DNA of 15,988 nucleotides from an uncultured Collinsella sp. (GTDB lineage: Bacteria > Actinomycetota > Coriobacteriia > Coriobacteriales > Coriobacteriaceae), in assembly GCA_902489955.1 (NCBI GenBank), contig CABUBY010000029.1:1-15988 (forward strand), read 5' to 3'. Below, in pieces: positions 13,450-15,988 of the stretch. Made by a program: the position numbers and the translations under genes. The notes beneath the pieces were generated by a model. It was not told the origin of the DNA. It saw only the letters and a list, made by a program, of their open reading frames with translations, and made no database searches. How positions within the stretch are numbered: the stretch's first letter is position 1; each line of letters opens with the position of its first letter.

Positions 13450-14808
13450 CTAGCTCCTCGAATGTGCGACAAACTTGCTGTGGAGCAGACCGATCACAAA
13501 GGCAACTACGGCGACCGGCGCCCACGCGGCACCGATGTCTGCCAGGGGTAGCGCATCAAACGGCAGCCATGTGCCCGCAAAGAACGCATCGCGGACCGAG
13601 GTGATCACGCTCTGCACAGCAACGACGCCGCCGACCCAGACCCACACCTGCGGATGAGCGTCGCAAAAGCCGTGCACCAGGCCCATAAGCACCAGCACAA
13701 TGGCAACGGGGTACAAGGCGTTGAGCATGGGCACCGAGAACATAAGGATCATGTCGAGACCCACGTTGGAAAGCACGCACGAAAACGCCGCGAACACAAA
13801 GGCGAGAACCGCAAAGGGACGGCGCATGGCCTCCTCGGACGCCTCCGCTCCCCCTTCGACCACATACGTCTCGCAGAAGTAACGCGAGCAGCAGCTGATG
13901 AGGCCGATGCACACGTTCATGCAGGCGAGGAAAAAGATCGCAAAGACCACGACCGTGCCGGCAAGGCCAAAGTGCATGGAGGCCGAACGGGCGAGGATGG
14001 CGGCGCCGTTGGTAGCGTCGGGCATCACGGTGCCGAGCTGCATACCGGCAAGACCCAAGCCGCAGTAGATGATAGCCATGAGCACACCGGCGATCACACC
14101 GGAACGCGAAATCTCAAAGGCCACGCGCTTGTCATCGGTAACACCCAACTCGTGGATGGTCTCGGCGATGATGATGCCAAAGGCGAGCGACGCGAGCAGG
14201 TCCATGGTCTGATAGCCAGTCAGAAAGCCCTGCACGGCAGCGCCTGCATCGTAGGGAGCCTGAGGCGCGGCAGCGGGACCAAGCGGCGAGATCACGGCAG
14301 CACCCACGACCAGCACGATGAGCGCAATGAGCGCGGGGCCTGTAATGCGGCCGAGCACACGCGTGATGACACCCGGGCGCAGCGTGAGCGCAAACGCGAC
14401 GACGAAGAACCCAACGGCAAACACCAGGCGAGCCGTGCCGAGCGAAACACCCTCGGGTAGCAGCGGCACCAGCATTTCGAAGGCCGTGGAGCTCGTGCGC
14501 GGAATAGCCAGGCACGGGCCGATGGCCAGATACACCGCCGCGACAAAGAACTCACCAAACTTGGGGTGCACGCGGCCGGCAAGCTCGCGCGCCGTGCCGG
14601 CGAGCGCGACGGCGATAAATCCCATAACAGGCAGACCGATAGCGGCAATCAAAAAGCCGATCATGGCAAGCGGCGTGGCTGTACCGGCCTGAAGTGCCAG
14701 CAACGGCGGAATGATGAGGTTACCGGCGCCAAAGAGCATCGAGAACAGCGCAATGCCGACGGTGACGACATGGTCTGAGCGCAGACCGCGCGGAGCGGAT
14801 GAAGCCAT
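13450..14808 (-). CDS. brnQ: Branched-chain amino acid carrier, LIVCS family
   Basis: This protein of 452 residues has about twelve hydrophobic segments. It imports leucine, isoleucine and valine with Na+ or H+ at the cytoplasmic membrane. Family hallmarks are the N-terminal GIALFSMLFGAGNLIIPP, the following AIGLPVMGFIAVAL, and a helix with GFLTGYQTMDLLASLAFGIII where BrnQ proteins have 'GYltMDalaal.FG'. The ATG at 14808 is chosen because AAAGGTG lies 6 bases upstream and the family's N-terminus begins near it. The frame is open to 14865, but the extra 19 residues run into the terminator region. It is a single gene: a strong terminator precedes it, and the tRNA promoter starts 11 bases after it. 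No separate strong terminator follows, so some transcription may run into the tRNAs. Confidence 0.93.
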   Translation of the reverse strand: MASSAPRGLRSDHVVTVGIALFSMLFGAGNLIIPPLLALQAGTATPLAMIGFLIAAIGLPVMGFIAVALAGTARELAGRVHPKFGEFFVAAVYLAIGPCLAIPRTSSTAFEMLVPLLPEGVSLGTARLVFAVGFFVVAFALTLRPGVITRVLGRITGPALIALIVLVVGAAVISPLGPAAAPQAPYDAGAAVQGFLTGYQTMDLLASLAFGIIIAETIHELGVTDDKRVAFEISRSGVIAGVLMAIIYCGLGLAGMQLGTVMPDATNGAAILARSASMHFGLAGTVVVFAIFFLACMNVCIGLISCCSRYFCETYVVEGGAEASEEAMRRPFAVLAFVFAAFSCVLSNVGLDMILMFSVPMLNALYPVAIVLVLMGLVHGFCDAHPQVWVWVGGVVAVQSVITSVRDAFFAGTWLPFDALPLADIGAAWAPVAVVAFVIGLLHSKFVAHSRS

Positions 14809-14830
14809 AGGCACACCTTTCGGGTCGAAA

Positions 14831-14862
14831 CAAAAAAACGGGACGGGAAAAGACCCGTCCCG
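14831..14862 (-). terminator. Strong intrinsic terminator after the cysteine desulfurase gene
   Basis: On the minus strand CGGGACGGG (14862-14854) pairs with CCCGTCCCG (14847-14839), a perfect 9-bp GC-rich stem with a 6-base TCTTTT loop, followed directly by seven T residues (14838-14832). It ends transcription from the upstream class V aminotransferase gene 15 bases after its stop, before brnQ begins at 14808. Confidence 0.95.
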
Positions 14863-14876
14863 CAAGTATATACGCT

Positions 14877-15988
14877 CTAGCAGGCTAAATCGCGCAAAGC
14901 GTCAATCGCGGTGTCGACTTCCTCGTCCGTGTTGAAATACCCAAACGAGAAGCGAACGACACCCTGGCGCTCGGTCCCCAGCGCGCGGTGCATGAGCGGG
15001 GCGCAATGGGCGCCGGGGCGCGTCGCAACCCCCCACCCCTGCATGAGCGCGTCCGAGATCTCGGCAGAGTCGATATCGCCCACGTTGAGCGACACAATCG
15101 CAGAGCGCATCGGCTGGTCAAAGGCACCGTAGAGCTTAATCCCCGGAATCTTGCGCACACCGGCAAGGAAGCGATCAGCAAGCGCGCGCTCACGTGCCGC
15201 AATCGCCTCGACCCCGCCCTGGGCCTCGATAAAGTCGAGACCGGCAGAAAGGCCCGCGATGCCGTGACCGTTGAGCGTGCCCGCCTCAAGTCGCGTGGGC
15301 CACTCAAGCGGCTGCAACGCATCGAAGCTGTGCACGCCCGTGCCGCCCATGGCCCACGGAGCCACGTCAACGTCCTCCGCCACGGCCAGGCCACCGGTGC
15401 CTTGAGGTCCCATGAGCCCTTTGTGGCCGGTAAAGCACACAACATCGAGCCCCATGGATTGCATATCGATATGCGCCGTACCGGCAGACTGAGAGGCATC
15501 GACGATCACCAGCGCGCCGGCCGCATGGGCGATGGCCGCCACGCGCACAATGTCGACAGCGTTGCCGGTCACGTTGGAGGCGTGCGTCACAACCACGGCA
15601 CTCGTACCGGGCGTGACTAGCCGCTCGAGCTCGTCGTAGTCGAGCACACCGTTTGCGTCACAGCTCGCATGCTCAACGGTCACACCCCGCTCCGCTGCCA
15701 GGCGGTTGAGCGGACGCAGCACGGAGTTATGCTCGAGCACCGTGGTGACCACGCGGTCGCCGGGGCGCACCACGCCACAGATGGCGGTGTTGAGCGCCGC
15801 CGTAGAGTTGGGCGTAAAGCACACATGGTCCGCCCTCGGGCAACCCAAAAGGCGCGCGAGCTTGGCACGGCAACCGTGAATGGTACGAGCGGCGTCGAGG
15901 GCACCCGACGTGGCGCCGCGCCCGGCATTGCCGAGCGAGCACATCGCTTGCGTCACGGCATCGATGACCGCCTGCGGCTTGTGCATGG
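14877..15988 (-). CDS. Cysteine desulfurase-family PLP enzyme (class V aminotransferase), 5' end missing
   Basis: The visible 370 residues are almost the whole protein; about ten N-terminal residues, where related proteins have an 'IYLDNAATT' motif, lie beyond the window edge, so the methionine at 15986 is not the start. Relative to that methionine, the PLP lysine is K189 in FTGHKGLMGPQGTGGL, the cofactor-binding aspartate is D163 in VIVDASQSAG, and the substrate-sulfur cysteine is C328 in TRPGAHCAPLMHRALGT. It also has EHNSVLRPL (85-93) and a C-terminal RFSFGYFNTDEE. The compact form fits the clade of shorter SufS-like proteins called 'cysteine desulfurase family' (TIGR01977-like), whose substrate (cysteine or selenocysteine) is not settled. 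It ends at a strong terminator. SufS or NifS proper is less likely because no Suf/Isc partner is visible. Confidence 0.88.
   Translation of the reverse strand, partial: MHKPQAVIDAVTQAMCSLGNAGRGATSGALDAARTIHGCRAKLARLLGCPRADHVCFTPNSTAALNTAICGVVRPGDRVVTTVLEHNSVLRPLNRLAAERGVTVEHASCDANGVLDYDELERLVTPGTSAVVVTHASNVTGNAVDIVRVAAIAHAAGALVIVDASQSAGTAHIDMQSMGLDVVCFTGHKGLMGPQGTGGLAVAEDVDVAPWAMGGTGVHSFDALQPLEWPTRLEAGTLNGHGIAGLSAGLDFIEAQGGVEAIAARERALADRFLAGVRKIPGIKLYGAFDQPMRSAIVSLNVGDIDSAEISDALMQGWGVATRPGAHCAPLMHRALGTERQGVVRFSFGYFNTDEEVDTAIDALRDLAC

Noticed and set aside
1..15988. CRISPR array, rRNA or integrase gene
   Set aside because: No regularly spaced direct repeats, no rRNA-like sequence and no integrase or transposase motifs were found on either strand.

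Overview
The window looks like chromosomal DNA of a GC-rich, anaerobic, fermentative bacterium. The best guess is a gut actinobacterium of the class Coriobacteriia, Collinsella-like. This is inferred from the GC-rich codon use, strong Shine-Dalgarno sites, a selenium-dependent formate-to-hydrogen system and the accessory genes; no rRNA or other taxonomic marker is present.

Region 1 (1-10509, minus strand) is a formate hydrogenlyase operon of the FHL-2 (Hyf) type. Read in the direction of transcription it is hydN, fdhF, hyfA, hyfB, hyfC, hyfD, hyfE, hyfF, hyfG, and hyfG leaves the window at base 1. FdhF is a molybdopterin formate dehydrogenase H whose active-site codon is an in-frame TGA (9497-9499), followed at the correct distance by a bacterial SECIS hairpin. 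It therefore appears as two open frames but is one selenoprotein of about 740 residues. HydN and HyfA are four-cluster ferredoxins that would carry electrons from formate to the membrane-bound [NiFe] hydrogenase. HyfB, HyfD and HyfF are three antiporter-like membrane subunits, with HyfC and HyfE completing the membrane arm, so the complex resembles respiratory complex I and could couple formate oxidation and H2 release to ion transport. Genes from hyfA onward are packed with overlaps or gaps of 3-15 bases. The only larger gaps, hydN-fdhF and fdhF-hyfA, both hold inverted repeats.

Region 2 (10510-10937) is the divergent intergenic region. It holds an 11-bp perfect inverted repeat plus a third copy of its half-site upstream of hydN.

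Region 3 (10938-13121, plus strand) is a small accessory island. It has a RelB/DinJ-like antitoxin with a PIN-domain toxin whose active site looks degenerate, and a solitary AbiEi-like protein with a Vsr/DUF559-like nuclease C-terminus. Two copies of one long palindromic repeat family, with the same stem and different loops, bracket the AbiEi-like gene.

Region 4 (13153-15988, minus strand) contains a tRNA-Pro(UGG)/tRNA-Gly(UCC) pair with a clear promoter and terminator, a BrnQ branched-chain amino acid carrier, a strong intrinsic terminator, and a class V aminotransferase / cysteine desulfurase cut off by the window end. The last of these may be relevant to selenium or sulfur supply, but this is not shown.
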